A stretch of DNA of 52,376 nucleotides from Ochrovirga pacifica (GCF_000220525.1 NZ_AFPK01000065.1:1-52376); one strand, 5' to 3'; counted from the stretch's first letter, positions 17,952 through 26,871 are shown. Numbers and translations: made by a program. The notes: a model not told the origin generated them from the sequence alone.

Positions 17952-18398
17952 ATGTTAAAACTGAATCTTCCAGCTGTTGATTTAAAAATCAAAAGTAAAG
18001 AAAATAAGCTATTTATTTTTGACCCTTATCGAAAAAAAGACATCGTATTAACTCCCGAAGAATGGGTTCGTCAACACGTTGCTTATTACTTAACACATCA
18101 TAAAAACTACCCAAGTTCGCTTACCGCTTTAGAAAAAGAATTGCGATTGCATCAAACCAAAAAAAGAACAGACATTGTAATTTACAATCGTTTGGGAGCT
18201 CCCGAAATTATTGTAGAATGCAAAGCCCCAACGGTAGCGATCAATCAAAAAACATTTGACCAAATTGCTCGTTACAATTTGCAATTAAAAGCCACCTATT
18301 TAATTGTAACAAACGGTTTAGAGCATTACTTTTGCCAAATGGATTTTGAAAATCAACGTTATGTATTTTTAAAAGACATTCCTAATTACAAAGATTGA
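17952..18398 (+). CDS. Stand-alone HsdR N-terminal (PD-(D/E)XK-like) domain protein
   Basis: This 148-residue protein matches the N-terminal nuclease region of type I restriction HsdR subunits but lacks the helicase and translocase parts. The EEWVRQHVAYYLTHH helix is followed by the nuclease core: Asp in KKRTDIVIY and the E-x-K of IIVECKAP, then TFDQIARYNLQLKATYLIVTNG. Catalytic D/ExK residues are therefore present. No hsdM or hsdS is nearby, so it is not a restriction system; a role in DNA repair or housekeeping is possible. I chose the ATG at 17952 because upstream residues are out of family. A TATTTTTG element at 17941-17948 sits 3 bp before this ATG, which would give an almost leaderless message. 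The stop overlaps the glycosyltransferase ATG by one base. Confidence 0.85.
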   Translation: MLKLNLPAVDLKIKSKENKLFIFDPYRKKDIVLTPEEWVRQHVAYYLTHHKNYPSSLTALEKELRLHQTKKRTDIVIYNRLGAPEIIVECKAPTVAINQKTFDQIARYNLQLKATYLIVTNGLEHYFCQMDFENQRYVFLKDIPNYKD

Positions 18399-19384
18399 TG
18401 AAAATTGCCTTAGTTATATTGAATTGGAACGGTAGAACACTGCTAGAAACTTTTTTACCCACCATGATTCAGCACAGTTCAAAAGCTAGTATTTATGTGG
18501 TAGACAACGATTCTAAAGACGATTCAGTGGCTTTTGTTTCTGAAAATTTTCCCGAGGTACACCTAATTCAACACAAAGAAAACTTAGGATTTGCTAAGGG
18601 ATACAATCAGGCAATTCCTGAGATAGATGCTGATGTTTTTTGCATTGTAAATTCGGATATTGAAGTAACACCTAATTGGTTGGATCCTATTATTTCCTTT
18701 TACCGTAACAATAAAAATGCTGGAATTGTTCAGCCTAAAATTTTAGACTACAAAAACAAAGCGTTTTTTGAATATGCAGGAGCTGCTGGCGGATTGATTG
18801 ACAAATATGGTTATGCTTATTGCAGGGGTCGTATTTTTGATTCTTTAGAAAAAGACCATCAACAATATGCAACTGCTCCTATTGCTTGGGCCTCGGGAGC
18901 TTGTTTGTTTATAAAGGATAGCTATTTTAAGCTACTTGGTGGCTTTGATGAAGATTTTTTTGCACATTATGAAGAAATTGACCTTTGCTGGAGGGCAAGA
19001 AACAATGGGGTTCATGTAGATTGTATTAGCGAAAGTGTGGTGTACCATGTAGGTGGTGCTACTTTGCACAAAAGCAACCCATTTAAAACTTATCTTAACT
19101 TTAGAAACTCACTCTATACCTTACTAAAAAACCTTCCAAGGCGAAAAGTTATTCCCATTATTTTTATACGTATGGTTTTGGATGGCTTGGCTGCTTTTAA
19201 ATTTTTATTAGCAGGAAAACCTAATCATATTTTAAGTATTTTAAAAGCTCACTTGTCGTTTTATCAAAATTTTACCCTAATGCGACACAAAAGAGGTTCT
19301 TATCAAACCTACGACTATTATCACACCAAAAGTATTGTATGGGAATATTATGTAAAAAAACATAAAAAGGTTAAATCGTTATAA
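18398..19384 (+). CDS. Family 2 glycosyltransferase
   Basis: This GT-A fold glycosyltransferase of 328 residues resembles rhamnosyl- or galactofuranosyltransferase-like enzymes. The N-terminus [10 protein letters not shown], the nucleotide-binding [20 protein letters not shown], the DXD-equivalent VNSDIEV and the acceptor-site [24 protein letters not shown] are intact. It probably adds a sugar to a surface glycan or lipid at the cytoplasmic face. The start is the ATG at 18398, whose A is the last base of the preceding TGA; an in-frame TTG lies one codon earlier. It is translationally coupled to the HsdR-N gene, with the rluF-like gene 4 bp after it. Confidence 0.92.
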   Translation: MKIALVILNWNGRTLLETFLPTMIQHSSKASIYVVDNDSKDDSVAFVSENFPEVHLIQHKENLGFAKGYNQAIPEIDADVFCIVNSDIEVTPNWLDPIISFYRNNKNAGIVQPKILDYKNKAFFEYAGAAGGLIDKYGYAYCRGRIFDSLEKDHQQYATAPIAWASGACLFIKDSYFKLLGGFDEDFFAHYEEIDLCWRARNNGVHVDCISESVVYHVGGATLHKSNPFKTYLNFRNSLYTLLKNLPRRKVIPIIFIRMVLDGLAAFKFLLAGKPNHILSILKAHLSFYQNFTLMRHKRGSYQTYDYYHTKSIVWEYYVKKHKKVKSL

Positions 19385-19388
19385 ATTT

Positions 19389-20117
19389 ATGGAAACACCT
19401 TTAAAGAGAATTAACAAATATTTAAGTGAAATTGGATATTGTTCTAGAAGAGCTGCAGACAAATTGATAGAAGAACAACGCGTTACCATTAACGGAAAAG
19501 TACCCGAAATGGGCACTAAAATTTCTGAAGACGATGAAGTTCGAGTAGACGGAATTATGGTTAGCACGCCCAAAGAAGCTCATACCTATATTGCGTTTCA
19601 CAAACCTGTAGGAATTGTTTGTACCACAGATCAAAAAAGAGAAAAAAACAATATTATTGATTACATCAAACATCCAAAAAGAATTTTCCCTATCGGTAGA
19701 TTGGATAAACCTAGTGAAGGTTTGATTTTTTTAACCAGTGATGGAGATATTGTCAATAAAATTCTACGTGCTAGCAATCATCACGAAAAAGAATACTTGG
19801 TAAAAGTAGACAAGCCTATCAATAAAGATTTTATAGAAAAAATGAGTAACGGAATTCCTATTTTAGGAACCGTCACCAACAAATGTTTGGTAGAAAAAAT
19901 CAATATGTATGAGTTTAAGATTGTTTTAACTCAAGGATTGAATCGTCAAATTCGTAGAATGTGTGAGTATTTGGATTATCATGTAAAAAAGTTAAAACGA
20001 ATCCGTATTATGAACGTGTATTTGGATATTCCTGTAGGTCAATGGAGAGATTTAACCAAAGAAGAATTAAAAACCTTACACAAACTAACCTCCGATTCTA
20101 AAAAACACATTTCTTAA
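19389..20117 (+). CDS. rluF: 23S rRNA pseudouridine synthase, RluF-like
   Basis: A 242-residue RsuA-family pseudouridine synthase. The S4 RNA-binding domain (about 5-60) starts [21 protein letters not shown]. The catalytic Asp106 sits in [19 protein letters not shown], where Pro replaces the common Asp in RLDKDSEG. The C-terminal [28 protein letters not shown] is typical of RluF, which modifies U2604 in E. coli; assignment to RluF over RluB or RluE is by overall similarity. Confidence 0.92.
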   Translation: METPLKRINKYLSEIGYCSRRAADKLIEEQRVTINGKVPEMGTKISEDDEVRVDGIMVSTPKEAHTYIAFHKPVGIVCTTDQKREKNNIIDYIKHPKRIFPIGRLDKPSEGLIFLTSDGDIVNKILRASNHHEKEYLVKVDKPINKDFIEKMSNGIPILGTVTNKCLVEKINMYEFKIVLTQGLNRQIRRMCEYLDYHVKKLKRIRIMNVYLDIPVGQWRDLTKEELKTLHKLTSDSKKHIS

Positions 20118-20200
20118 AACACTGAATTTTAAGGATTTCAAAAAAACGAACTCTCATTTTTATTTTTTTGTTAACTTTAGTTCCCTAATCTTATCTGTTT

Positions 20201-20872
20201 ATGGAAATTGCACCCATTTTACTTACACTTAAACTAGCATGCATTACCACTGTTATTTTATTTGTAATAGCTATTCCGATAAGCTATGGTTTGGTGCGTA
20301 TGAACTCTAAGATCAAACCTTTTTTAGAAACTATAGTCAGTTTACCGTTGGTGCTTCCTCCTACCGTTTTGGGTTTTTATTTTTTAATAAGCATGCACCC
20401 CAATACAGTTTTTGGGCAACTTATTGAACGTGTTTTTGGACAATCTCTTGTGTTTTCTTTTTCAGGACTTGTCGTTGCTTCTATACTTTATAGCTTGCCT
20501 TTTATGGTGCACCCTATACAATCTGGACTGGCTTCTTTACCTAAGTCTTATTCAGAAACTGCAGAACTCATGGGAAAATCAAAGTGGACCACGCTCTGGA
20601 GAATTTTACTTCCCAACATTAAACCCGCTTTGTTAACAGGTATTGTGCTTAGTTTTGCACATACCATAGGAGAGTTTGGTGTGGTTTTAATGATTGGAGG
20701 AAACATCCCTAATCAAACACAAGTGGCTTCTATTGCTATTTATGACGAAGTAGAATCTTTAAATTATGCTGCTGCCAATGAATATTCTTTAGTTTTGTTG
20801 ATTTTATCTTTTGCCATTTTATTAAGTGTGTATTTAGTTAATGGAGGAAACTTTAAACGTTTATTTAAATGA
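20201..20872 (+). CDS. modB: Molybdate ABC transporter permease ModB
   Basis: This 223-residue inner-membrane permease has about five to six helices. ModB signatures are ETIVSLPLVLPPTVLGFYFL near the N-terminus, YSLPFMVHPIQSGL, and the cytoplasmic EAA loop ETAELMGKSKWTTLWRILLPNIKPALLTGIVL followed by FAHTIGEFGVVLMIGGNIPNQT. It overlaps modC by 4 bp (ATGA). The periplasmic binding protein gene modA, normally first in such operons, is not upstream; the preceding gene is an rRNA modification enzyme. Confidence 0.93.
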   Translation: MEIAPILLTLKLACITTVILFVIAIPISYGLVRMNSKIKPFLETIVSLPLVLPPTVLGFYFLISMHPNTVFGQLIERVFGQSLVFSFSGLVVASILYSLPFMVHPIQSGLASLPKSYSETAELMGKSKWTTLWRILLPNIKPALLTGIVLSFAHTIGEFGVVLMIGGNIPNQTQVASIAIYDEVESLNYAAANEYSLVLLILSFAILLSVYLVNGGNFKRLFK

Positions 20873-21699
20873 TTCATTGCAACCTACACAAACGTTTTAC
20901 AAACAAACACAACGCTTTTGATTTACGCATAAAAGCTTGTTTTGAAATGCATGCTATCAACGTAATTTTTGGTCCTTCGGGAGCAGGAAAAACAACATTG
21001 CTACGTATTATTAGTGGCTTGGAAAAAGCTTGCTATGGAAGCTTAAAGTTTAACAATACTCGTTGGCTAGATGCCGATAAGCAACTATTTGTTCCACCTA
21101 GCAAAAGAAACATTGCTTATGTATTTCAAGACTTTGGTTTGTTCCCTAACATGACTGTATTACAAAACCTGAAATTTGTTAAGAAAGAACTGAATCAAAA
21201 TTTATTAGAAGACATTATCTCTACTTTAGAAATACAAAATTTACTACAACAAAAACCTTCGGAATTGTCGGGTGGACAAAAACAACGAGTTGCTTTGGCT
21301 AGAGCTTTGGCACAAGAACCTGAATTGCTATTGTTAGACGAACCTTTGACTTCTTTGGATGAAGCTTTGCGATGCAAACTTCAAAAATACTTGGTTAAAT
21401 TACAACAACGCTACCGATTTACTGTAATTTTAGTAAGCCACAATTTAGAAGAAGTTTTAAAAGTTGCCGACCGTGTTTGTGTGTTAGAAAACGGAACCGT
21501 AAGCCTACAAGGTGCTCCTACTTTATTGTTAGCCCACAATCCTAAAAACACCTTGCAAGGGACGGTATTGGAAATTAATAATCATACGGTTTGTATTTTG
21601 ATTGGCACCCAAAAAATCACGGTACAAAAAGAACAAATTGTAGATGCTCACTATCAAAAAGGAAGTAGCATTACACTACAACTACCACCAACACCTTAA
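20869..21699 (+). CDS. modC: Molybdate ABC transporter ATP-binding protein ModC
   Basis: This 276-residue ATPase partners with the adjacent ModB. Walker A is GPSGAGKTT, the Q-loop is YVFQDFGLFPNMTV, the signature LSGGQKQRVALARALAQ, Walker B LLLLDEPLTSLD, and the H-loop LVSHN. The C-terminal tail (about 215-276, from PTLLLAHNPKNTLQGTV) resembles a short MOP/TOBE-like module. Its TAA overlaps the stop codon of the convergent nitroreductase in a shared TTAA. Confidence 0.93.
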   Translation: MIHCNLHKRFTNKHNAFDLRIKACFEMHAINVIFGPSGAGKTTLLRIISGLEKACYGSLKFNNTRWLDADKQLFVPPSKRNIAYVFQDFGLFPNMTVLQNLKFVKKELNQNLLEDIISTLEIQNLLQQKPSELSGGQKQRVALARALAQEPELLLLDEPLTSLDEALRCKLQKYLVKLQQRYRFTVILVSHNLEEVLKVADRVCVLENGTVSLQGAPTLLLAHNPKNTLQGTVLEINNHTVCILIGTQKITVQKEQIVDAHYQKGSSITLQLPPTP

Positions 21700-22295
21700 A
21701 GCGTTCTTACTACCTGATTTAATGCTTTTCTTATCTTTGGCTTTTTACTTGGTTGGTTAAAATCTTCTGCATCTCTTTGGCCAATTGCCACAGCCAATAC
21801 TGTTTTAAAGTCTGTATTGCCTACTATCTTGTCGTATGCTTCAGACTCTATTCCTTCCATCGGAGTAGCATCCACCCCTAATGCAGCACAAGCACTTAAA
21901 AACATTCCCAAGGCAATATATACTTGTTTTGTCATCCATTCTTTCATTGCATCTTCTGACTGATGCTCTGCAGCTACCCTATAAAACTCATAAGCATATT
22001 CTGGCAAGCGTTCTTTTAGTTCCTTAGAAAAAGCTGTTAAATTATCTATCGATCGAAATACTACTACTGTATCACAGTTCATCACTTTTTCATGATTGTG
22101 CTGAGAAACTTTAGACAAAGTTTCTTTTGTAGCTACATCTTGTACAAAAACAAACTCCCAAGGTTGACTGTTTATAGATGAAGGACTTAGCCTTAGCACT
22201 TCTTTTAACTCCTGTATTTTGCTTTCTTCTATTTTTTTAGCACTATCGTATACTTTGGTAGTGTATCTATTTTCTATTGCTTTTAAAAAACTCAT
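21696..22295 (-). CDS. NAD(P)H-dependent oxidoreductase, NfsB-like nitroreductase
   Basis: This 199-residue FMN-dependent nitroreductase-fold enzyme begins MSFLKAIENRYTTKVYD, which aligns with the NfsB N-terminus, so I chose the ATG at 22295; an in-frame ATG nine codons upstream would overlap the preceding gene. Family blocks are LRLSPSSINSQPWEFVFVQD, TKQVYIALGMFLSACAALGVDATPMEG and the C-terminal VAIGQRDAEDF...KKPKIRK. Likely substrates are quinones or nitro compounds. It is cotranscribed with the FrnE-like gene upstream. Confidence 0.9.
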   Translation of the reverse strand: MSFLKAIENRYTTKVYDSAKKIEESKIQELKEVLRLSPSSINSQPWEFVFVQDVATKETLSKVSQHNHEKVMNCDTVVVFRSIDNLTAFSKELKERLPEYAYEFYRVAAEHQSEDAMKEWMTKQVYIALGMFLSACAALGVDATPMEGIESEAYDKIVGNTDFKTVLAVAIGQRDAEDFNQPSKKPKIRKALNQVVRTL

Positions 22296-22315
22296 TTTTT
22301 TTGATTTATATTTTG

Positions 22316-22990
22316 TTAACAATCTTTATCCTCCAAATTACAAGCGACTCCATTCCAGTCTTTGGGAGCTAACTGATGCAGCATTTCTACCAAAGTAGAC
22401 GTGGGCACTGCTCCTGTTACTCGGTGAATTTCATCCACAATAAAAGTAGGAACAGATCGAATATTTTGTTGTTTGATTTGTTGTTCTTTTTGTAGCACTA
22501 GGTTTCTGTAATCTACCAAATCTTCCCAAGCATCTTTTACGTCTTGGTTAGATAAAAAACCTACTGTTATATCTAGAATGGCTCCCATGGTTGTGATGGA
22601 TTTCCCTTCTTGAAAATAAGCTTTTTGGATTTGATGCAAAACTTGTACCCCTACACCTTTTTCTTGAGCCTTAGCTATTACCTGATGGAGTTTTAAGGTA
22701 TTGGGAATGGTTTTAAATTTCTTTGGATACATACCAAGCCCCTCTTCTTTTCCTGCATCTATTACTGCTTTGTATATTTCATCCACGTCGGTAATTCCTT
22801 TACTTTTCCAATACTCTTCTATAGATATTCCTTCTTCTGGTAAATCAGGACGAAGTTGATAAGGAATTAACTGAATATCCACTTTGGCATTTGCTTTTTG
22901 AATGGCTTGTTGCAATCTGTGGTGACCTATATAACACCAAGGACATATAATGTCGTAAACTATCTCTATTTTAAGTGCTTTTTTTTTCAT
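22316..22990 (-). CDS. DsbA-family oxidoreductase, FrnE-like
   Basis: This 224-residue thioredoxin-fold protein with an inserted helical domain has the active-site CPWC at residues 16-19 within VYDIICPWCYIGHHRL. The cis-Pro region is in RSVPTFIVDE, followed by VTGAVPTSTLVEML. There is no signal peptide, so unlike classical DsbA it is probably cytoplasmic, as for FrnE. It is the first gene of a pair with the nitroreductase, suggesting a shared redox or stress role (inference). Confidence 0.92.
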   Translation of the reverse strand: MKKKALKIEIVYDIICPWCYIGHHRLQQAIQKANAKVDIQLIPYQLRPDLPEEGISIEEYWKSKGITDVDEIYKAVIDAGKEEGLGMYPKKFKTIPNTLKLHQVIAKAQEKGVGVQVLHQIQKAYFQEGKSITTMGAILDITVGFLSNQDVKDAWEDLVDYRNLVLQKEQQIKQQNIRSVPTFIVDEIHRVTGAVPTSTLVEMLHQLAPKDWNGVACNLEDKDC

Positions 22991-23052
22991 AAAACCATAG
23001 TCGATACAAACACTACAACTTTACGCAATCCATTAAAAAAAGAATATAAAAA

Positions 23053-23086
23053 AAACCAGACTTTCTTATTACTAAGAAAGCCTGGA
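23053..23086 (-). terminator. Terminator after the T9SS cargo gene
   Basis: The minus strand reads CCAGGCTTTCTT, a 6-nt loop, AAGAAAGTCTGG, then eight T. One mismatch interrupts an otherwise 12-bp stem. It lies about 45 bp after the stop codon of the T9SS cargo gene, preceded by the string TTTTTCATAGCA also seen in the candidate small RNA. Confidence 0.85.
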
Positions 23087-23125
23087 AAAAAAATAAAATG
23101 AACTGCTATGAAAAAAAAGTTTAGT

Positions 23126-26100
23126 TTAGTTTGTAAAAATTAGTTTTCCGTTGTAGGTTTTTCCTTTATTCACTTCCAATTCGTAAATAAACACTCCTGA
23201 AGAATTTACAGGCTTGCTATAGTCTATGGTGTTGCTTCCCTTTACCAATTTTCCATCAAGCTGTTGCACCATTTTTCCTGCTAAATTGAATACTGTCAAC
23301 TGGAATGTGGTTGCAATTTCACTTTCTAAAACAATTGTGGTCGTATCTTGTATTAAATTGGTTGCAAAAATATGTTCAGCCTCTTCGTGTTCCTCTTCTG
23401 TGATAATGGTTGCATCTACAGATTTGAATTGAATGTTTTCAATACTCATTTCTTTGGTCTCTTCTACTCCTATTTTTGCTACGTTCTGGGTAAATACTAT
23501 CATTGTTACGTCAGACATATCGATAGACTGATTCTGATTGTTTTTAAAATCACTCAATTTAATTTCTTTGCTTTCCATTTCTTGAGACAACGTTACTGTG
23601 TATTTATGTTGTGCTTCCCAATTTTCTACTCCATCTTTCATAATCACTATAGTCATAGTACCTGTACCTTTGGTATCTAACTTTAATGTGTTGTATTCAC
23701 TTAAATCAATAGCTCTAAATCTTGGTGTAAAAGCTTTGTAAACCGATACGTAATTTTGTGTTTTTGCTTTTAGGTTGATGTTACGCTCTACTAAGAACGA
23801 GTTCTCATCTGCTTCTTGTGTTTGTGGAGTAATTTCGTAAGAAAGTACTTCTGTATTGTAAGAAGAGTCATCTACCCCCCAAGCTCCGTCTGCAATAAAT
23901 ACATCATCGGGTGTTCCTCCTTTGTTACTTTGAATTCTAAAACCAAAATCGAACAAAGCTCCTGACTCAAATTCTACCTGTGCATTGTGGCTATCTAAGG
24001 CTATTTCCGCATTTACCATTTCAGCTTCACTTGTTTCTGTCTCCTTAATTCCTCCTTCTATTGTTATGCTAGAACTATCATCATTACTGGTAATATTTAA
24101 TCTTAACTTTCCATTTCTATAAAAACCACTTCTTACAAATGTATGTGGAGGCATAGAATTGTTATAGCTGCTAATTTCTTTTACTTCCTTGAATGAATTT
24201 ATGATACTAGAAGCCAATGTATATAAATCATCTACTGAATTTGACCAAATTTGAAAATTGTAAAAAGTTTCCTCAGAATATTTATCTAAATTCCAGTGAG
24301 ACTCTACCCCATAACTTGCTCCTTTATCGTATACTGAAAAGCTTAACACGTGTTCTACTTCTCCCCCAGGATTTTTAATCGTTGCTTTGATAAACAATTC
24401 CTCTTCAATTAAGAATGTATTAATTCCTAAAATCTCTCCTCCCAACAATCTATCGCAAATGTATTTGGTATGCTCATATACTCCATTTTCAGTTTCTAAA
24501 GCTAGAATAGAAGCTATTGTTTCGTTTTCTGGGTTGACATAATCTACTGAAACCAAACTAATCGCATTGGTTAAGTTTAACAAGTCTTGTGGGCTAGATT
24601 CTTTGGCAGTAGTGTTTGATAACACATCTAGTGGAATGAAATCTTCTATACCTTGCGCTGTGTTTGCCAAAGCGTTTGCTGTTGGTTTAAATACAGGTGC
24701 TTTGCTTGCATTGAACTCGTAGCTGGTTCTTTTTCTAAAATAGTTTCTTGCATTTATTTTTTCAGAAAGTCTGTCATTACTTTCCAACCCTCCTTCGTTT
24801 CCACTAGTAATTGGAGTAATTACTGGACAAGCTGCTACACCAGAACAAGCAGGATCGTCACAGTCTACCAAACCATCACCATCGTCATCCAATCCGTTAC
24901 TACAATCTTCGTCTGGTACTGGAGCCAAAGGACATCTTGCTCCATCGTTAGAACCACTTGCGGGACCAAAGGCAAATAAATTAGAATCCATAGCTCCATT
25001 GGGCTGAATTGTGTGTACCTTTTTCACTCTGTATATGGTTCCTGTTTCGTTTGCAGACAAATAAAAGTTTCCATCTACATCAAAATAAACTGCTCCGTAG
25101 GTATATTGTTGTCCGTTTACAATAGGCACCACACCCAAGTTGGTTGTTGTGTTGGTTGTAACGTCAATTCTATACAAATTATTAGTTTTCTTTTCTATTG
25201 CATACAACATATTGTCTGCTGCGTTAAATGCCCAATCGTGAATATTGATATTGCTTGGCAACTCAAAAGATCCTAAAAATTGTAGATAGTTTTCCGACTC
25301 TGGATTTAAGTCAACCTTGTACACTGTTTTTCCGCTTTTGTAGTAGTAGATTCCATTCAAATCAATATCCCCTACAAAACTCCACGCTCCAGAAGTAGGC
25401 ATTGATGAAATTTCATATTCAGTGGCTTCAAAATCTTTTCCTATTCTAATGATTGTTTTGGGCTTGTCTTTTACAAATCCCCATAAAAAACCATCAGCGT
25501 TGTTGTATGCGGCTGCGTTTATTTTAGTTGGAACAATATCTTCCTTTACTAAGATTGATGATCCAGAAGCCAAATTAACCGCATAAATATCATTGTGTTG
25601 AAACAAATAAGCACTGTACACACAGTTAAAAGGCTCCCCGTTGTCTACAACTTCTTGATCCGTATTTTGTGTTGCAGAATTCATGGCTTCTGTAAATTCT
25701 GAAACCGAGAATGTTGCTATTTGTGTGTAATTGTTTCCTGCCTTTGCTAAAAAGTCTTGCTCCTGTAAATTTTCTAAAGTATAAGTCATCGTAAAAGAAC
25801 CTGCATTTCCATCTCCTATACCACTTACGTTGTCTAATTTAAACCCATCAAAAGGATCGTTATTCCCTAGAGACTCTTCAATATTTCCTGTTACTCCTCC
25901 TTGCACAACCGACCAAGAGACATCGGAAAAAGTGTTTCCATTGTTAACCTCTACAGAAAAGTGACTTAATTCTTTACAATCTTTACCTGAACATCCATCA
26001 TGAGCTACCTCAATTTGGATGGTGTATGTTCCGTTTGAATTTTCCACAACCGAATTAATTCTTGTTGAAAAACCTCCTCCATTCAATTTATATTCCGTTT

Positions 26101-26248
26101 TACTAGTTTCAGTACTTAGGGTTGTTAAGTTCTGATTAGGTTTTACAGTAGCATTAACTTTAGCTCCAAATAAAAAACCTAACGCCATTAATAGATAACA
26201 AATTATTGCTTTTGTGTTTACTTTGGTTTTTTGTAGTTTTTTCTCCAT
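23126..26248 (-). CDS. T9SS type A sorting-domain secreted protein
   Basis: This 1040-residue exported protein has a signal peptide in residues 10-34 (ICYLLMALGFLFGAKVNA). Residues 35-200 are a beta-rich region. Residues 208-420 resemble a DUF6923-type propeller (repeated 'YAVNLASG', 'YAIEKKTNNLYRIDV'). Residues 446-468 hold a calcium-binding DxDxD motif (NGLDDDGDGLVDCDDPAC). Residues 540-800 are of unknown type, and residues 800-945 resemble a CIA30/carbohydrate-binding fold. The C-terminal type A sorting domain (about 965-1040) has TTFQLTVFNLAGKMVQQLDG and ends GVFIYELEVNKGKTYNGKLIF. It should pass the outer membrane by type IX secretion and be attached or released. No catalytic domain was recognised; an adhesin or binding role is a guess. 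It appears monocistronic, with its own -7 element and terminator. Confidence 0.88.
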   Translation of the reverse strand: MEKKLQKTKVNTKAIICYLLMALGFLFGAKVNATVKPNQNLTTLSTETSKTEYKLNGGGFSTRINSVVENSNGTYTIQIEVAHDGCSGKDCKELSHFSVEVNNGNTFSDVSWSVVQGGVTGNIEESLGNNDPFDGFKLDNVSGIGDGNAGSFTMTYTLENLQEQDFLAKAGNNYTQIATFSVSEFTEAMNSATQNTDQEVVDNGEPFNCVYSAYLFQHNDIYAVNLASGSSILVKEDIVPTKINAAAYNNADGFLWGFVKDKPKTIIRIGKDFEATEYEISSMPTSGAWSFVGDIDLNGIYYYKSGKTVYKVDLNPESENYLQFLGSFELPSNINIHDWAFNAADNMLYAIEKKTNNLYRIDVTTNTTTNLGVVPIVNGQQYTYGAVYFDVDGNFYLSANETGTIYRVKKVHTIQPNGAMDSNLFAFGPASGSNDGARCPLAPVPDEDCSNGLDDDGDGLVDCDDPACSGVAACPVITPITSGNEGGLESNDRLSEKINARNYFRKRTSYEFNASKAPVFKPTANALANTAQGIEDFIPLDVLSNTTAKESSPQDLLNLTNAISLVSVDYVNPENETIASILALETENGVYEHTKYICDRLLGGEILGINTFLIEEELFIKATIKNPGGEVEHVLSFSVYDKGASYGVESHWNLDKYSEETFYNFQIWSNSVDDLYTLASSIINSFKEVKEISSYNNSMPPHTFVRSGFYRNGKLRLNITSNDDSSSITIEGGIKETETSEAEMVNAEIALDSHNAQVEFESGALFDFGFRIQSNKGGTPDDVFIADGAWGVDDSSYNTEVLSYEITPQTQEADENSFLVERNINLKAKTQNYVSVYKAFTPRFRAIDLSEYNTLKLDTKGTGTMTIVIMKDGVENWEAQHKYTVTLSQEMESKEIKLSDFKNNQNQSIDMSDVTMIVFTQNVAKIGVEETKEMSIENIQFKSVDATIITEEEHEEAEHIFATNLIQDTTTIVLESEIATTFQLTVFNLAGKMVQQLDGKLVKGSNTIDYSKPVNSSGVFIYELEVNKGKTYNGKLIFTN

Positions 26249-26287
26249 GACAATGAGTGTTGGGGTGTTGGTGTTATTTTTCTACCA

Positions 26288-26295
26288 CAAAGGTA
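26288..26295 (-). promoter_or_regulatory. Candidate -7 element of the T9SS cargo gene
   Basis: Minus-strand TACCTTTG fits TAnnTTTG, about 40 nt before the ATG. It is embedded in a small palindrome CTACC-ACAAA-GGTAG. No TTTG lies at the expected upstream distance. Confidence 0.45.
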
Positions 26296-26493
26296 GTGGG
26301 GTTATAGTGCTTTTTTTAAGGTTTTAGACAAACGACACTTTATCTTAGACGAATGGTAAATTTAGCTATCTTAAATGCACAGTCCTTTAAATTTACAATT
26401 TAACTAACTAAAAACCAACTCAATTCACAAAATCCATCTAGTTATCAAAATTCTATTACAAGTTGTTTTTTATTCTTCTTTTTAATCGCTATC

Positions 26494-26547
26494 AATACCA
26501 ACAAAAAAACCTATTAGGCAAAATCTAATAGGTTGTTTGTTGGTATT
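26494..26547 (-). terminator. Long inverted-repeat terminator after the 35-codon gene
   Basis: A nearly perfect inverted repeat of about 22-bp arms has core CCTATTAG/CTAATAGG and extends through CCAACAAACAA/TTTTTTTGTTGG around a 7-nt loop. On the minus strand, T7 follows the core stem. The arms are unusually long for a terminator and would form a bulky hairpin or cruciform. Confidence 0.75.
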
Positions 26548-26562
26548 TTTTAAATTGTTTTT

Positions 26563-26670
26563 TTACGATATCAATGCTCCTATTAAAAAGCCTAAAGTAA
26601 GTAACAGGAATTTTAGCATTGCTTTGTAGTTAATTTTTTTAGAGGTCTGAGGTAGGGTAATATTCTTCAT
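26563..26670 (-). CDS. Small single-span membrane peptide (35 aa), hypothetical
   Basis: A 35-codon frame starts MKNITLPQTSKKINYK and ends in one hydrophobic segment, LKFLLLTLGFLIGALIS. It looks like a basic N-terminus plus a single membrane helix. It is supported by context rather than homology. A TACTTTTG -7 element lies 31 nt upstream of the ATG, and a strong inverted-repeat terminator begins 16 nt after the stop, so it is a complete transcription unit. It could be a small membrane regulator or a toxin-like peptide; no family is recognised. Confidence 0.5.
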   Translation of the reverse strand: MKNITLPQTSKKINYKAMLKFLLLTLGFLIGALIS

Positions 26671-26701
26671 AATTGTAATTTAAGGGGTTCTATTCAAAAC
26701 A

Positions 26702-26709
26702 CAAAAGTA
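26702..26709 (-). promoter_or_regulatory. Candidate -7 element of the 35-codon gene
   Basis: Minus-strand TACTTTTG, a full TAnnTTTG match, 31 nt before the ATG. No clear -33 TTTG at the expected spacing. Confidence 0.45.
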
Positions 26710-26843
26710 TAATAATTTATGTTTTCTCTATATTAAATTTAGATCAACAGTCGTTTTGGCTCGGTGGATGGAAGCAGCTTTTCGGTAGTTCTTTTTCAAA
26801 CTGATAGCTTTATAAAACTACCTCTATTATTCAGTTACAATCA

Positions 26844-26871
26844 AAAACCAGCATGCTAGGCTGCTGGTTTT
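26844..26871. terminator. Hairpin between two small genes
   Basis: AAAACCAGCA and TGCTGGTTTT form a perfect 10-bp stem around 8 nt. It lies about 80 bp downstream of the 58-codon zinc-ribbon-like frame on the minus strand and is the likely terminator of that unit. Confidence 0.7.

Noticed and set aside
17904..18398. A restriction-modification system at the HsdR-N gene
   Set aside because: There is no helicase part, methylase or specificity gene nearby; the gene is a solitary domain protein.
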